Shown: positions 18,232 through 36,400, numbered from the stretch's first letter. The stretch: DNA of 64,000 nt from Tsukamurella asaccharolytica (GCF_007858435.1 NZ_VIGW01000003.1:124001-188000), one strand, 5' to 3'. Translations and numbers: made by a program. The notes: generated from the sequence alone by a model not told the origin.

Positions 18232-18235
<4 letters not shown>
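17255..18235 (-). CDS. drrA: ABC transporter ATPase, DrrA-like
   Basis: A 326-residue ATPase (M. tuberculosis DrrA, 331). Walker A GPNGAGKT lies at 40-47, the Q-loop at LTGQNAAVDE, the signature YSGGM(RRR) near 138, Walker B VVFLDEPT near 160, and the H-loop motif is altered to LLTTQYLEEAD, with Gln in place of His, as in many DrrA proteins. A C-terminal DUF4162-type regulatory domain ends the protein. ATG 18235 overlaps the ppsE stop by four bases and follows GGAGGAG. It powers the DrrB/DrrC permease. Confidence 0.95.
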
Positions 18236-22607
<4,372 letters not shown>

Positions 22608-22611
<4 letters not shown>

Positions 22612-25600
22612 GCTCTGGGCTCTACCTTTCGTCGGGCGGAGGCGCTCCGGCGGGCTGCGGCTCGCTGCTGGGCGCGCTCGCGCACCGAACCTGCGGCGGG
22701 TGCTTGCGGTGACGCCGCGGAATCCTCGGTGACGCCGAGGCGGCGCACCAGGTCAGCTGCGAGATCGGACAGGGTCGCGCCCTGCAGAAGCAGCGCGACC
22801 GGGGGTTCGACGCCGAGATCGGCGCGCGCGGCGTTCCGGATGCGCACGGCCATCAGGGAATCGAGACCGAGTTCGGTCAGCGGCCGGTCCGCGGCCATGG
22901 TGGCGCCTCCGGAGTACCCGAGCACCGCGCCGATTCGCGACTGGAGCCGGTCCACCACGACACCGGTGGCGTCCGCGAACGTCAGACCGTGGAGGCCGTC
23001 CGGGTCGAAGGCTTCCGCATCGTCGTCGGGTTCGAGTTCGGAGACGAGGTGGGTGAAGTAGCCGAGCCCCGACAGCTCCGGGAAGGCGCTCGCCGCGCGG
23101 TCCAACCGCAGCCGGGCCACCCCGACCCGGGCGTGCGGGCCGCCGAGCAATGCGTCGAGTGCCTCGGTGCCCTCCGCCGGGGAGATCGGATCGAGTACAC
23201 CCATTTCCAACGACCGCGCCAGTCCGACCTCCGCCCACTGCCCCCAGCAGATCGAGGTCGCGGCGGTTCCCTCGGCGCGGCGGCGCTCGGCGAGCGCGTC
23301 CAGGTAGGCGTTCGCGGCGGCGTAGGCCCCCTGGCCGGGCGAACCGAGCAGGGACGCGACCGAGGAGAACATCACCCACCAGTCCAGGTCGCGGCCCGCG
23401 GTCGCCCGGTCGAGCCGTAGCGCCCCCGCCACCTTCGGCCGCCACACGCGGTCCATCGCCTGCCTCGACAGCGCGGCGACCAATTCGTCGTCGAGCACGG
23501 CCGCGGAGTGCACCAGGCCTCGGAGCGGCTTTCCGGTCTCCTCGGCGACGGCAACGAGGTGCTCGGCGATCCCGGGCTCAGCGATATCGCCGCGCACGTA
23601 CCGGATCTCGGTCCTTTCGCCGAGTGCCGCGAGCTCGGTGGCGGCCTCGTCGGACGGCTCTCCGCGGCCGGACAGCACGACTCGCCCTGCGCCGGATTCC
23701 ACGAGCCGTCGGGCGATGACCAGGCCGACTCCGCCCAAGCCACCGGTGATCAGGTACGACCCGTCGCCGCGCAGCGCTCCCGAAGCATCTCCCGCGCCGT
23801 CCGGCTTCACTTGGGCGCGCACGAGGCGCTGCACGAACCGCTCGGTGCCGCGCCATGCCACGAGGTCGTCGCCGGTCGGTGCGCCGAGTTCGCGCGGCAG
23901 AACGTCCGCGACGTCGCTGTCGGTGCCGACGTCCACCAGTGTCGTTCGGAGTTCCGGGTGTTCGTAGGCCAGCACGCGCACGAGCCCGGTGAGCGACCCG
24001 ACTGCCGGATCGCCGGTCTCCCCCGGAAGTACCGGGAGCCCGCCGTGCGACAGCAGCCACAGCTGCGGGGGACGCCCGTGCCAGCCCGCGGTCACCGCAC
24101 GCACGGTGGTCGCGACGCGCCACACCAGGTCCTGGCCGGCGGTCACCTCCGCATCGATCTCGTCCTGCGCGGCGGGGTCGTGCGCGCCACCGGGGTGCGC
24201 GAGAAGCACGATGCCGGCGAACGGGTACGCGGGGTCGGCGGCGACGTCCGCCACGGCCTCCGCCACGCCGCGTTCGTCGAGGGCGGCCGTCACCACGCGT
24301 CGTCCGGGACCGGTCAGGGCCGCCTCGACGGTGTTCGCCGCAGCGGGATCGTGCGAGAGCACCAGCCACGCTCCCGAAGCGGTGCCGGGTGCCGCCGGAT
24401 CTGCCGGCGCGGTTTCCCACTTGCCGGCGAACAGCTTACGGTCCAACGGCAGCGGAACGGCACGCCGCGAAATCCGCCGCAACCGAATGCCGCGGAGATC
24501 GGCGACGGCACTACCGGAGCGATCCAGGATCGTCACATCGCCCGTCGCACCGTCGTCGTCCAGGGCGGTGAACCGGGCGCGACAAATGATGCGCCGGGGC
24601 ACGGGGGCGTGGACCCGGATCCGATCGATCGACACCGGCAGATATGCGGTGTCGGTGCCCTTGCCGGCCGCCACCGGAAGCGCCGCGGCCAGGGTCTGCA
24701 GCGCGGCGTCGCCGGCCACCGGGTGCAGGATCAGCGCGGGATGGCCGGCGGCCTCCTGCGGCAGCGCGACGTCCGCCTCCGCCGCACCGGCGGGGTCGCG
24801 CAGTACCCGTTCGAGAGCGGCGAAGGCACCGTCGTGCGCGATACCGGCCGCACGTAGTGCGCCGTACACCTCGCGCGGCGATACCGGTGTGCCCGATGCG
24901 GGTGGTTCGACAGCGATCACGCCGTCGGCGGGGCCCGCAGGGCGCGCGTGTGCCTCGGCGTGGCGAATCCACTCGCCCCGTGCGTCGCGGGTGAAGACCT
25001 CTATCCGAACCCCGCCCCCGGGCTCGGGCGTCACCTGTGTGGTGAGCGGTACGGAATCGGAGAGCGGCAGCATCTGCTCCACCTGAAGCGCCTCCACGAT
25101 CACTGCCTCGGCGTCCAGGGCACCGCGCGCCGCTCCGAGCGCGATCTCGGCGAACCCGGCCGCCGGCATGATCGGCTGCCCCTGCACGCGGTGGTCGGCC
25201 AGCCACCCCAGTTCGTCCAGTCCGACGTTCGCGTGCCAGAGTTCACCCGAGCCCGAGGGGATCTCGACATGCGTGCCCAGCAGCGGATGTTCGCGTCCCG
25301 ATCGCGTGCGGCTCCCTCTCGCGGAGGTCCAATAGGGTGTGTGGCGCCAGACCTTCCGGGCGACGTCCGTCACCTGCCCGTCCGGCACGGCCTGGCCCAG
25401 ATGTCCCCGCTGGGCACGGAAGACGAGCGTGTCGTCCTCGCCCCGCAGCAGGGTGGGCAGGACGGCGACTCGCCGGCCCGCGGGCACGTTCTCCGTCAGT
25501 GCGTGGGTGAGGATCGGATGCGGGCTGACCTCGACGATGACGCCGTAGCGCTGCCCCGCAGCCGCCGCGGCCGGTGCGAACGCGACCGGGTGGCGGAGGT

Positions 25601-28034
25601 TGGCGACCCAGTAGTCAGCGTCGAAAACCGGGGCCTCGACACCGGGTGAGACGGTGGAGAGCACGGGGATCCTGGGCGTCGTCGGCGTGAGACCGGTCAG
25701 CGCGCTGCGCAGTTCGCCGAGGATGGGGTCGACCGTCGCGTGGTGTGACGCCACATCCACGTCGACGCGCCGGGCCAGGAGGTTCCGCGCCGTGACCGCG
25801 GCGATCACCGCGTCGACCCGATCGGGCGCGCCCGCGACGACGGTCTGTCGCGGCGATGCGATCACTGCCACCGACACCCCCTCGTGGTCGACGAGCAGTC
25901 GTTCGACGGACTCGGAGTCGAGTTCGAGGAGAGCCATCGCCCCCTGCCCGGACAGTTCCCGGCGCATGAGCCGGGATCTGGTGGCGATCACCCGGAGTCC
26001 GTCGGCGACGGACAGGCCGCCGGCGACGACCGCGGCCGTGACCTCGCCCATCGAGTGGCCGATCACCGCGTCGGGGGTGACCCCGTACGCGCGCCAGAGC
26101 TCGGTCAACGCGAGCTGGACACCGACCAGGACCGGCTGGATACGGTCTATGCCCTGCACCGACTCGCCCGAACGGAGCGTCTGCTCGAGCGAGAACCCCA
26201 CCTGCGCCGTGAAATCCGGCTCGATGGACTCGATCGCCGCGGCGAACGCCGGCTCGTCCTCGAGCAGGCGTCGCCCCATTCCCGCCCATTGCGATCCCTG
26301 ACCGGAGTAGGCGAAGACCACCCCCTCGTTCGGCCGCTGCGCGATGGGCGAAACTCCCGCCGCGGCCTCCCCCGACGCGACCGCCCGCAGGCCGGCCACC
26401 ACGCCCGCGCGGTCGCGGGCGGCGACCGCTCCGCTGTAGGGCGCCCGGTCCCCCTGCCGCGCGACGGTGTGCGCGACATCGCTGAGCACGGCGCTCGCGC
26501 CGGCACCGTCGAGCCAGCCCGCCAGCTCCTCCGCTCGGGCACGGACCCGGTCCGGCGTCGTGCCGCCGACGGTGATGACGTGCACCCCGTCGCTTCCGCT
26601 GGAGCCGGGCGCTACGTCGGGTCCCTGTTCCAGGACCACGTGTGCATTGGTTCCGCCCAGGCCGAAGGACGAGACGCCCGCGCGGCGCGGTCCCGACGCA
26701 GCGGGCCACGGATCGGCTTCGACTGGCACGTACAACCGCGACTTCTCCGCCGCGATCGCGGGGTTCCATCGGGTGAAGTGCAGGTTCGGCGGCACCTGTC
26801 CGTGGTGCACGGCGAGCGCCGCCTTGATGAAGCCGGCGATCCCGGCGGCTGCTTCGAGGTGCCCGAAGTTCGTTTTGACGGCACCGATGGCGCAGCGTCC
26901 CGCACCCGCCCCGTACACCTGGGCGAGCGCATCGAACTCGATGGGATCGCCCAGCGCGGTACCGGTTCCGTGGCTCTCGACGAAGTGCACCGACGAGGCA
27001 GGCACGTCTCCCAACGCGCGGGTGATCACCTCCGCCTGCGCAGGGGCGTTGGGCGCGGTGAGACCGTTACTCCGTCCGTCCTGGTTGATGGCGGAGCCGC
27101 GGACCACCGCGATCACCCGGTCACCGTCACGCACCGCGTCGGTGAGCCGCTTGAGCACCACGACGCCGGCGCCTTCGCCACGGACGAAACCGTCGGCGGC
27201 CGCGTCGAACGCGCGGCACCGCCCGGTCGGCGAGAGCATGCCCCACTTGCCCAGCGCCAGCTGGGTCTCGGGTCGCAGGATGAGACTGATTCCGCCCGCG
27301 AGCGCAAGGTCCGTCTCGCGCGAACGCAGGCTCTGGCACGCGAGATGCACGGAGACCAAGGACGACGAACACGCGGTGTCGACGGCGACCGCCGGACCGC
27401 GCAGCCCGAGCAGGTACGCGATCCGCCCGACCGTCACGCTGTGCGCGTTGCCCGTCGCCGAGTACGCGTCGATGCTCTCCGGGTCGGTGGCCGTCGAGGC
27501 CTGGTACTCGTTGTAGTACACGCCCATCATGACGGCGGCGCGCAGTCCCGCGAGCTGTTCCGGGGCCATACCCGCGTGTTCGAGCGCCTCCCAGGCGACC
27601 TCCAGCAGGATCCGCTGCTGGGGGTCCATCGCCTCGGCCTCGCGCGGCGAGATCCCGAAGTGCTCGGCGTCGAATCCGCGGATCTCGTCGAGGAAGCCCG
27701 CCCACTTCGATGGCATCCGCCCCGGCGTCGACGGATCCGGGTCGTAGTACTCGTCGGCGTCCCAGCGGTCCGACGGGACGCCGACCACGGTGTCCTGTGC
27801 GCGCATCAGCAGGTCCCAGTACGCGGTCGGGTCGAGCGCGCCACCGGGGAATCTGCAGCCGATCCCGACGACGGCGATCGGCTCGGCCGACGAGATCCGG
27901 GCGGCCTTGGAGAACTGCTCCGTCAGCGCACCGCGCTGCGCCTCGGTCATCGCTTCTACACGCGCATACGTCGATCCGCGGGCAGCATTCTGCGGGGCCC
28001 TGGACCGTTCGGGGGCCTGTACGGGTTGTGCCAT
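22608..28034 (-). CDS. ppsD: Modular type I PKS, PpsD-like (KS-AT-DH-KR-ACP)
   Basis: A 1808-residue PKS (M. tuberculosis PpsD, 1827). Order: N-terminal docking helices (MTEAQRGALTEQFSKAAR); KS with Cys222; AT with Ser661 and VASHH; DH with His948 in HRVQGQPIMP and the second-hotdog Asp in HPVAGDAALQ; KR with TGGLGGVG, Tyr1571 and Asn in YAAAN; ACP with Ser1726 (LGLDSL). The DH and KR look intact, giving an enoyl product; in mycobacteria the missing enoyl reduction at this module is done in trans by Rv2953, which is not seen here. The C-terminal tail (VRERAQQRAAARR) resembles PpsD as I recall it. It overlaps its upstream neighbour by one base (TGATG). Confidence 0.93.
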
Positions 28035-31000
28035 CAGTTCGTTCCCTCTCCCTCGGAGAGCGTCTCCACGCTGTCGAACAATTCGTCCAGCAGTCCTGCT
28101 TCGTCATCGACCGAGGGCGCAGCGGCGTCCGGTGCCGCTTCGTCGCCGCCGCGGGGCGCGATCAGCGCCGTGATGTGCCGCGACAGTCGCGCGACCGTCG
28201 GGTGATCCCACAGCATGGTCGCCGACAGATCCATCCCAACAATGGATTTGGCGTCACGTAGCACCGCCATCGCCATCATCGAGTCCAGCCCCAGTTCGGG
28301 GAACGGGAGGTCGACGTCCACGGCGTGCGGATGCGTTCCCAGTTCACGCGCGAGCACCTCTCGCAGTGCGTCCTGCAGCACGGCCTCGACGCGTTCGGGT
28401 GCCATCGCGGCGAGGTCCTGAACGACCGGCGCCGGTGGAGCGTCGGTCGGATCGGCCCCGATCAAGGCCGGGTCCGGATGCGCCTCGAGCAGGGTGAACC
28501 GTAGGCCGCGGAGCTCGATCCGGATCCGATCGTCGTCCCCGGTCACGAAGACGTCCACGATCAGGTCGTCACCACGGTCGCGCCGCCGCACCGCCCGGAC
28601 GCCGACGCGGCCGCCCGTGACGTCGTCGTGGATGATGATCCGATCGACGGAGGCCGGAAGCATCAGGCCGTCGTCGATGCGGCCGGTGAGTCGCGCCAGG
28701 TGCACCGCCGCGTCCAGTGCGGCTGCGTTCGCAGCCTCCGCGGGGACAACCACCGTGGCGCGCAGCTCACCCGGACCGGCCTCGTGGTCGGTGACGTCCC
28801 ACGCGAAGGGGCGGCCGTCGATCCCCCACCGGCGGGCGAGCTGCTCCGCGGTGGTGGCGTCGTACGCGGGGGTCGCGGCCGACGGATCCGGCAGTTCCGC
28901 GTCGCCCGGGACCGCTGCTCCAGCCTCGCCGATCACCGCACTGGCGTGCCGGATCCACTGCTCGGCGGGAACGTCGGGGTCCGTGCTCGTCGTGAGGACG
29001 ATCTCGCCCCGGCCCACCTCGACCCGCACCGCGCGAGGGCGGTCCACAACGACCGGGTACTCGAACCGCACGTCCGACAGCGCATTCGACGACGCCGCGG
29101 CCGCCAGAGTGGCGGCGAGCACGGACACGGGGACCACCTCGACGCCCCGGACGCGGTGCGCACGCGGATAGGGCCGCTGGTGTGCCGAGACGCTCACCAG
29201 CGGGCCGCCCGCCGGCGCGCCGAGCAGGAGTCCGTGCCTGGGCACGGGAAGGTCGGCGACGGTGCGCCGGGACTTGCCGATCAACTCGTCGACCACCCGC
29301 AGCGGTGCGCGGGTCCGGAAGTTCTCGGCGAGCCTCGGCCAATCCGCGCCCACGACGACGGCGCGCGTGGGTGCGTCGGGGCCGAGCAGGTACGGCAGGC
29401 AGCGGACCGCGTCGTCGTTGGGCATGGGGAGCAACCCGGCGGAGGCGGTGTCCGGCTGTGCCTCCGCCCACGACGCGAACAGACCCCAATCGATCACCCG
29501 GGCGGGAAGGCCCAGTCGGCGACGGACGGCGGCGGCGGCGTCCGCGTAGGCGTTGGCGGCCGTGTAGTGGCCGAGCCAGCGCGATCCGATGATGCCGGTG
29601 ATCGAGGAGAAGATGACGAAGTCGCGGACCGGCGCGTCCAGAGTCAGCTCGTGGAGCAACGCGAGCACGTCGATCTTCGGCCGGAACATCGCGTCGACAT
29701 CGGCGCTCGTGAGGTCGGCGAGCTGGCCCGCTCCGCCCGCGAGCGCAGTCACGTACACGCCACTGAGTTCGGGCAGATCCGCACCGAAGCGCTCGATCAG
29801 GGCCGTCATCGCGGTGCGCTCGGCAGCGTCGACGGCAACCGGGATCAGGCGGGTGCCGAACTCCGCCACCTCGGCTTCCAGTCCGTCCGGCAGGCCACCT
29901 CGCCGAGATACGGCCACGACGGTGCCGGCTCCCATGCGTGCCAACTGGCGGACGACGTCCGCGCCGATGTTCCCGGTCGCACCGACGACGAGCTGGGCAC
30001 CGTCACGGGCCAGATCGGTGCGCCCGGTTGCGGCCTCGGACCACCGCAGGCGCGGAACGCGGCGCACTCCGGCGCGATAGAGAACCTGATCCTCGTCGTC
30101 AGTGGATCCGGCTTCGGCCAGGAGGACCCGCGCAGCGATCCGTGGCGGGGCAGCGGCATCGAGGTCGATGAGACCGGCCCAGAACTCGGGGTGTTCCAGC
30201 GCCAGTGTGCGCCCGGCTCCCCACAGTGCAGCGTGCACCGGACATGCCACGTCCCCGTCGTCGACCGCCTCCGCGTTGCGGGTGAGCACCGTCAGGCGGG
30301 GCGGTCGGTCGGCGTCGCGCAGGAGCCGCACGAGGCTGCCGAGCTGGTTGGTGACCGTGCGTACGGCCGCCGGGTCCCAGCAGTCCGAGGGCACGGCGGG
30401 CGCGAACACCACCCGGTCCGCGGTCGCGAGTGCGTCGCGCACGGTGGCGGGGGCATCGTCGAGCGCGGAGGTGGGCAGGTCGGTGGAACCCGGTCCCAGG
30501 AGCGCCGCCAGGTCGGCCCCTCCGTCCGCCGCCAGCACCAGCCAGACCTGGGGTCCCAGGGGCTCGGACTCGAGGTGTCTCGCCGGATGATCGAGCTGGA
30601 GGAACCAGCCGTGCGGTCCACCGTCCGGTCCGCTCTCTGATCCGGCGGCGTCGGCGATCGCGGCGCGCTGCGGGGTGATCCAGTGGCGCTTGCGCTGCCA
30701 ACTCATGGTGGGAAGGCCGATGGACGGGCGCTGGCCCGCGGTCTTTTCCGGATACTGCGGCCCGGTCACCGCGGTGAGGCTCGTGTGGAAGGCGACAGCC
30801 TCCGGGGCATCGCGCAGCAGCGTGCCGAGTACGCGATGCGCATCGGCACCGACCGTGTCGGTGATCGCGTGCGACAGCAGTGGGTGTGGGCTGACCTCGA
30901 CGAAGGTTCCGTGCTCGGCCGCCGCGGACACCGCGTCGGCGAAGCGGACGGGACGGCGCAGATTGTCGGCCCAGTAGTCGGCGTCGACGACGGGCGCGTC

Positions 31001-33397
31001 CTCGCCCGGCCGGACCGTCGAGTGAAACGGTATCCGCGGCTCGGCGGGGGCGATGTCGGACAGGGCGTCGCGGAGTTCGTCCAGAATCGGATCGACGGTC
31101 GCGTGGTGCGAGGCCACGTCGACCTCCACGCGCCGGGCGAGGAGATCGCGGGCGGAGACCTCGGCGATCACCGCGTCGACCTGGTCGGGTTCGCCCGCGA
31201 TCACGGTCTGCCGCGGGGAGGCGACGACCGCCACGCTGACGCCCTCATGGGCGGCGACGAGGCTCGACGCGTCCGCCGCACTGAGCTCGAGCATCGCCAT
31301 CGCGCCCCGGCCGGCGAGATCCCTCCGCATCAGCCGCGACCGGGTGGCGATCACGCGGAGGCCGTCGGCGACCGAGAGCGCTCCCGCCGTCACCGCTGCC
31401 GCCACCTCACCCATCGAGTGACCGATGACGGCGTCGGGTGTGACGCCGTACGCGCGCCAGAGTTCGACGAGCGCGAGTTGCACCCCTACGAGCACGGGCT
31501 GGATGCGGTCGATCCCCACGAGCGGCTCGCCGGAGGTGAGGGCCTGCTCCAGGGAGAAGCCCGTTTCTCGTTCGAAGTCCGGGTCCAGATCGCGCACCGC
31601 GGCCGCGAACGCGGGCTCGTCGGCGATCAGCCGACGGCCCATTCCCGTCCATTGCGCGCCCTGCCCCGAGAAGACGAAGACGACGCCCGGGACGTGCCCG
31701 CCGCTGCGCGGGGGTACGACCCCGAGTCCCGGCCGGCCCGCCGCCAGCGCGCGCAGCGCCTGTTCGGCGGCGGCGTGATCTGCCGCGACCACCGTTGCGA
31801 CCCGAGGGAAACGTGAGCGATGGAAGGCAAGCTCATGGGCGATATCCGGCAGTGCGACGGTGCCGCCGACTCCGTCGATCCAGTCGGCGAGCTGCGCCGC
31901 GGAGGCAGCGACCCGCTCGACCGTCTTCCCGGACACGACGAGACGGTGTACGGCCGCGCCGGCGCCGGTGCCCGGCTCCGCACCCTCCGGCGTGGCGGCC
32001 GCCGTCGGCGCCTGCTCGAGCACCACATGCGCGTTGGTGCCGCTGACACCGAACGACGAGACGCCCGCCCGCCGCGGCCGCGAGAGCGAGGGCCAATCCA
32101 TCGTGGCCGTGGGGAAGACGAACTGGGCCGCACCCGTGGCAGCGTGCGGAGTCAACTCGCCGAAATGGAGGTTGCCGGGAATCCGGCCGCGCTGCAGCGC
32201 GAGAACAGTCTTGATGAAACCGGCGATGCCCGCCGCGGACTCCAGGTGACCGAGGTTCGACTTCACCGCACCCACGACGAGCGGCGCGCCGCCCGCACGG
32301 TCACCGAAGACCCGATCGAGCGTGTCGAGCTCGATGGGGTCGCCCAGCGCGGTGCCGGTGCCGTGCGATTCGATGAGGTCGATCTGCGAGGCGCTCAGGT
32401 CCGATGCGGCCAGCGCCTGCCGGAGCAGCGCCTGCTGAGCGGGTCCGTTCGGCACCGTCTGTCCGCTGCTGGCGCCGTCCTGGTTGACGGCGGTGCCGCG
32501 GACGAGGGCGAGGATTCGGTCCCCGTCGCGGGTCGCATCCGTGAGGCGCTTGAGCACGACGACGCCGCAGCCCTCGCTGCGGACGTAGCCATCGGCCGTC
32601 GCATCGAAGGGTTTGCACCGACCGTCCGGTGCCAGCATCCCCCACCGGGAGCACGCGATGCTGTTCTCGGGACTGAGGATCAGGTTCACCCCGGCGACCA
32701 AGGCCGCGTCGGCTTCTCGGCGCCGCAGCCCCTGCGCGGCGAGATGCAGTGCCGTGAGCGAGGACGAGCACGCCGTATCGAGCACCACTGCGGGGCCGTT
32801 CAGGCCGAGGAAGTACGAGAGGCGTCCGGCGGCGAAGTTGTGCGCGCTGCCGAACGGGACGTACGGATCGATCTCCTCGTACGACAGCTCACCCGCCAGC
32901 GTCGTCGAATAGTCGGTGGTGGTGAGACCGACGTACACGCCGGTACGGGTCCCACGCAGGCTCGCCGGCACGATCCCGCCGTCTTCCAGGGCTTCCCACG
33001 CGACCTCCAGGAGCAGCCGGTGCTGCGGATCCATGCCCGCGGCCTCCCGCGGCGAGATCCCGAAGAACTCAGCATCGAACGCGGCCGGATCCCAGGGTGC
33101 GAGGAACCCGCCCTCGCGGTTGCAGATGGTGCCGGGAACAGTGTGGTCCGGCGAAAAGAGCGCGTCGGCATCCCATCGGTCCGCGGGTACTCGCACCACA
33201 CCGTCGCCGCCGCGATCGAGAAAGTCCCAGTACTCCTCGGGATTCGTCACACCGCCCGGCAACCGACATCCGATGCCGACGACCGCGATGGGCTCACGCT
33301 CGCTCTGTTGGGCGATGGCGAGCCGTTCGGTGAGATCGTCGATCCGGCGCAGCGCGTCGGTGATCACCGCGCGGCGGTCGCTCGTGGGGCTCGTCAT
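28034..33397 (-). CDS. Modular type I PKS in the ppsC position (KS-AT-KR-DH-ACP)
   Basis: A 1787-residue PKS. The N-terminal docking region ([20 protein letters not shown]) and the KS approach ([14 protein letters not shown]) closely recall PpsC, so its partner should be the PpsB-like protein. KS Cys210; AT Ser661 with VASHH; KR with GATGNIG, Ser in FSSITG, Tyr1278 and Asn (YTAAN); a hot-dog DH-like domain after the KR with His1414 ([10 protein letters not shown], fitting HxxxGxxxxP) and a second-hotdog LDAAV; ACP Ser1706. M. tuberculosis PpsC is 2188 residues with DH-ER-KR; here the ER is absent and the KR precedes the DH. Its C-terminus (LLDELFDS) resembles that of the first PKS, not PpsC. 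Confidence 0.9.
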   Translation of the reverse strand: MTSPTSDRRAVITDALRRIDDLTERLAIAQQSEREPIAVVGIGCRLPGGVTNPEEYWDFLDRGGDGVVRVPADRWDADALFSPDHTVPGTICNREGGFLAPWDPAAFDAEFFGISPREAAGMDPQHRLLLEVAWEALEDGGIVPASLRGTRTGVYVGLTTTDYSTTLAGELSYEEIDPYVPFGSAHNFAAGRLSYFLGLNGPAVVLDTACSSSLTALHLAAQGLRRREADAALVAGVNLILSPENSIACSRWGMLAPDGRCKPFDATADGYVRSEGCGVVVLKRLTDATRDGDRILALVRGTAVNQDGASSGQTVPNGPAQQALLRQALAASDLSASQIDLIESHGTGTALGDPIELDTLDRVFGDRAGGAPLVVGAVKSNLGHLESAAGIAGFIKTVLALQRGRIPGNLHFGELTPHAATGAAQFVFPTATMDWPSLSRPRRAGVSSFGVSGTNAHVVLEQAPTAAATPEGAEPGTGAGAAVHRLVVSGKTVERVAASAAQLADWIDGVGGTVALPDIAHELAFHRSRFPRVATVVAADHAAAEQALRALAAGRPGLGVVPPRSGGHVPGVVFVFSGQGAQWTGMGRRLIADEPAFAAAVRDLDPDFERETGFSLEQALTSGEPLVGIDRIQPVLVGVQLALVELWRAYGVTPDAVIGHSMGEVAAAVTAGALSVADGLRVIATRSRLMRRDLAGRGAMAMLELSAADASSLVAAHEGVSVAVVASPRQTVIAGEPDQVDAVIAEVSARDLLARRVEVDVASHHATVDPILDELRDALSDIAPAEPRIPFHSTVRPGEDAPVVDADYWADNLRRPVRFADAVSAAAEHGTFVEVSPHPLLSHAITDTVGADAHRVLGTLLRDAPEAVAFHTSLTAVTGPQYPEKTAGQRPSIGLPTMSWQRKRHWITPQRAAIADAAGSESGPDGGPHGWFLQLDHPARHLESEPLGPQVWLVLAADGGADLAALLGPGSTDLPTSALDDAPATVRDALATADRVVFAPAVPSDCWDPAAVRTVTNQLGSLVRLLRDADRPPRLTVLTRNAEAVDDGDVACPVHAALWGAGRTLALEHPEFWAGLIDLDAAAPPRIAARVLLAEAGSTDDEDQVLYRAGVRRVPRLRWSEAATGRTDLARDGAQLVVGATGNIGADVVRQLARMGAGTVVAVSRRGGLPDGLEAEVAEFGTRLIPVAVDAAERTAMTALIERFGADLPELSGVYVTALAGGAGQLADLTSADVDAMFRPKIDVLALLHELTLDAPVRDFVIFSSITGIIGSRWLGHYTAANAYADAAAAVRRRLGLPARVIDWGLFASWAEAQPDTASAGLLPMPNDDAVRCLPYLLGPDAPTRAVVVGADWPRLAENFRTRAPLRVVDELIGKSRRTVADLPVPRHGLLLGAPAGGPLVSVSAHQRPYPRAHRVRGVEVVPVSVLAATLAAAASSNALSDVRFEYPVVVDRPRAVRVEVGRGEIVLTTSTDPDVPAEQWIRHASAVIGEAGAAVPGDAELPDPSAATPAYDATTAEQLARRWGIDGRPFAWDVTDHEAGPGELRATVVVPAEAANAAALDAAVHLARLTGRIDDGLMLPASVDRIIIHDDVTGGRVGVRAVRRRDRGDDLIVDVFVTGDDDRIRIELRGLRFTLLEAHPDPALIGADPTDAPPAPVVQDLAAMAPERVEAVLQDALREVLARELGTHPHAVDVDLPFPELGLDSMMAMAVLRDAKSIVGMDLSATMLWDHPTVARLSRHITALIAPRGGDEAAPDAAAPSVDDEAGLLDELFDSVETLSEGEGTN

Positions 33398-33401
33398 TGC
33401 G

Positions 33402-36400
33402 TCAGTTCAACCTTTCCGCGAGCTGCGCGAGCAACTCGTCTTCGGTGAAGTCGTCGTAGTCGTCGGCGTCCGGCTCGTCATCGTCGACCAGCTCGGGGAG
33501 CATCGACCGCAGGTAGCCGGTCAGGGCGTCCGCGCTCGGATAGTCGAACACCACCGAGGTCGGCAGTTCCTCGCCGAGCTCCTGCGAGAGTGTCCGTGCG
33601 ACGGTCACGACGGTCAGCGAGTCCATGCCCGCCTGAAAGAATCCGGCCCCGGAGTCGAGGAGGTCGACCGATTCCAGGCCCAGCGCGGCGGCGACGATGG
33701 CCGCCACCGCATCAGCGATGATCTCGGCGCGCTGATCGAACGGAGCCTCCCGCAACCGGACTCGCAGGTCCGTGGCGACCGACCCGTCGTCGTGGGTCGC
33801 GGCGAGCTCATCGACGATGGTCAGCGCCGCACGAACGCGGTAGGCCGCGGCCAGCCGGGGCCAGTCGGCCGCGGTCACGACGGATCGTGCCGCACCCCGC
33901 GTGATCGCACCCTCCAACGCACGGATCGCGGTCCCGTCGTCCATCGGGATCAGGCCGGAACCGGTAGTGGTCTCTTGGATCGTGGCGTCCTGCGACGCGT
34001 GCAAGGACTGCCACAGGCCCCAGTTGATAGCGGTGGCGGGGAGGCCCGCGGCGCGTCTGGCGTACGCGAACGCGTCGAGGTAGGTCGTGGTCGCCGCGTA
34101 GTGCCCGAGCCAGCGCGATCCCGTCAGTCCCGAGATCGAGGTGAAGAGCACGAAATGCTTGACCTGCGTGGTGAGGGAGAGTCGGTGCAGGACGGCGACC
34201 GCGTCAAGTTTCGGGGCGAACATGGCCTCGACGTGGGAATCGGTCATCTGCGCGAGGGTCACGGGTCCGCCGCCGAACGCGGCGAGGTGGATTCCGGCGA
34301 GCGGTGGAAGGTCCGAGCCGAACCGCCGGAACACCTGCGCCATCGACTGCTCGTCCGCGGCGTCGGCGGCGATCACGACGACTTCCGCTCCGGCCCCGGC
34401 CAGTTCTGCCGTGAGCTCGTCGAGCCGACCGCGCGGATCACGGGACACGGCCACCACCGTGCGCACGCCCGAGCGCACGAGCTCGCGGATCAGGGTCGGT
34501 CCGAGATTGCCCGTGGCGCCCACCACCAGGTGCGCTCCCCCGGTGTCGATCCGTGCGGAGCCGCCGGCCGCGGGCGGCTCGCTGGGAGCGAGCCCGGCAC
34601 TCAGCCGGGGTACGTGGCGCACTCCCGCCCGGTACACCACTTGATCCTCGCGGTCCGTCGCCCCCGCCTCCGACCGAAGGTAGTCCGCGAGAACCGGGGC
34701 GGGGACAGACGGATCGACGTCGATGAGACCGCCGAACATCCGGGGGTGTTCCAGTGCCAGGGTGCGCCCGAGGCCCCACAGAACTGCGTGTGCCGGGTCC
34801 GATCGATCCCCCTCCCGCAGAGCCTGCGCGCTGCGGGTCACCAGGTGCAGGCTCCCGCCCTCGCCGGCGATCAGCGCCGTCAAGAGCCTCCGACCCGCGC
34901 CGAACAACGCGTAACCGGCACACGGATCGAACGGATCGGGGACCGGATCGGGCGCGTACACCACGTGGTCGGCTGCCAGGATAGCGGCGAGCGCGGCATC
35001 GTCGGGCGCTTGCTCGGACGTGAACGGCGCCAACGGGATCACCGCCGTGCCCGGCGCCAGCGCCGTTGCCAGCTCGGCAGCCGCGGTCCCGTCGCCGGCC
35101 ACGACCCAGGTCCCGGTCGACGGCGTAGGGGGCGGCGTACCGGGTGCCGGAACCCAGTCGAGGCGATACTGCCAGTCCTGTGGGACCGCATCGTCGAACG
35201 TACGGACCGTAGGGGTCGCCGCGCGACGGCTCCTGCCGGCGCCGGACAGCCAGTGCGCGGTGCGCTGCCACGGGGCGGTCGGGAGGACCGCCGCTGCGGG
35301 ACCGGTCCGCTCGCCCGCCGCACGCCCGGGGCCGCGAACGGTCGCCAGGGCACGGCGGAACGCCACCGTGTCGTCCTCATGCCGGGCCAACGTTCCGAGC
35401 ACACGATGCTCGGGCGAGAGAGTCTCGGTCATCGCGTGCGCGAGGACCGCATGCGGACTGACCTCGATGAAGGTCGAGTGCTGCGCTGCCGCGGAGGCCA
35501 CGGCGCGCTGCAGCTCCACGCGATTGCGCAGGTTCGCCACCCAGTATCCACCGTCTACCGCGGGGCTCGAAGTATCGAACACGGTCGAGTGGAACGGGAT
35601 TCGCGGGGTGGCCGGAACGAGATCAGCCAGTTCCTCGCCGAGCCGCCCGAGGATGGGCTCGGTGAGGGCCGTGTGCGAGGCGACCTCCATGTCAACGCGC
35701 CGCGCGAAGACATTGCGCTCCGCTGCGGCCGCGATGACGGACTCCACGGCCGAGGTAGGGCCGGCCACGCCCGTCTGGCGGGGCGAGGCGAGAACCGCGA
35801 TCTCGACCCCGGTGTACGGCGCGATCAACTCAGCGACGCGATCGGGCGCGGCGCCGAGCAGCGCCACCGCCCCGGTTCCCCCCAGCTCAGCCATCAGCCG
35901 CGCCCGGGTGCTCACCACCCGCAGTCCCTCCGCCGGGGTCAAGGCGCCCGCCACCACGGCAGCCGAGACCTCGCCGACGGAGTGGCCGATCACCGCGTCG
36001 GGCTCCACGCCGTGGGCGCGCCACGCGTGCGCCAGCGCCACCTGGACTCCAACTAGGGCCGGCTGGACCTGCGCGTCACCGGTGAGGACCACTTCGTCCT
36101 CGATCACGGCACGGAGCGAGAAGCCCGCATGCGCGAGGAAGTCGGGTTCCAGCTCATCCACGGCCGCTGCGAAAGCCGGATCCTCCGCGAGCAGGCGGCG
36201 GGCCATCCCGGCCCACTGCGAGCCCTGCCCCGAGAACACGAACACGGTTCCCGTTCCGCGCTTTCCGCCGAACGACGGGGCGAGCGACGGGTGCGGCTCA
36301 CCGGCGGCCAGCGCCCGGAGTCCACCGACGGCACCGGCGACGTCGCGGGCCACGACCGCCGCCGCCACGTCGCGTAGGGGTCGCCTGTCCAGGCCCGCGG

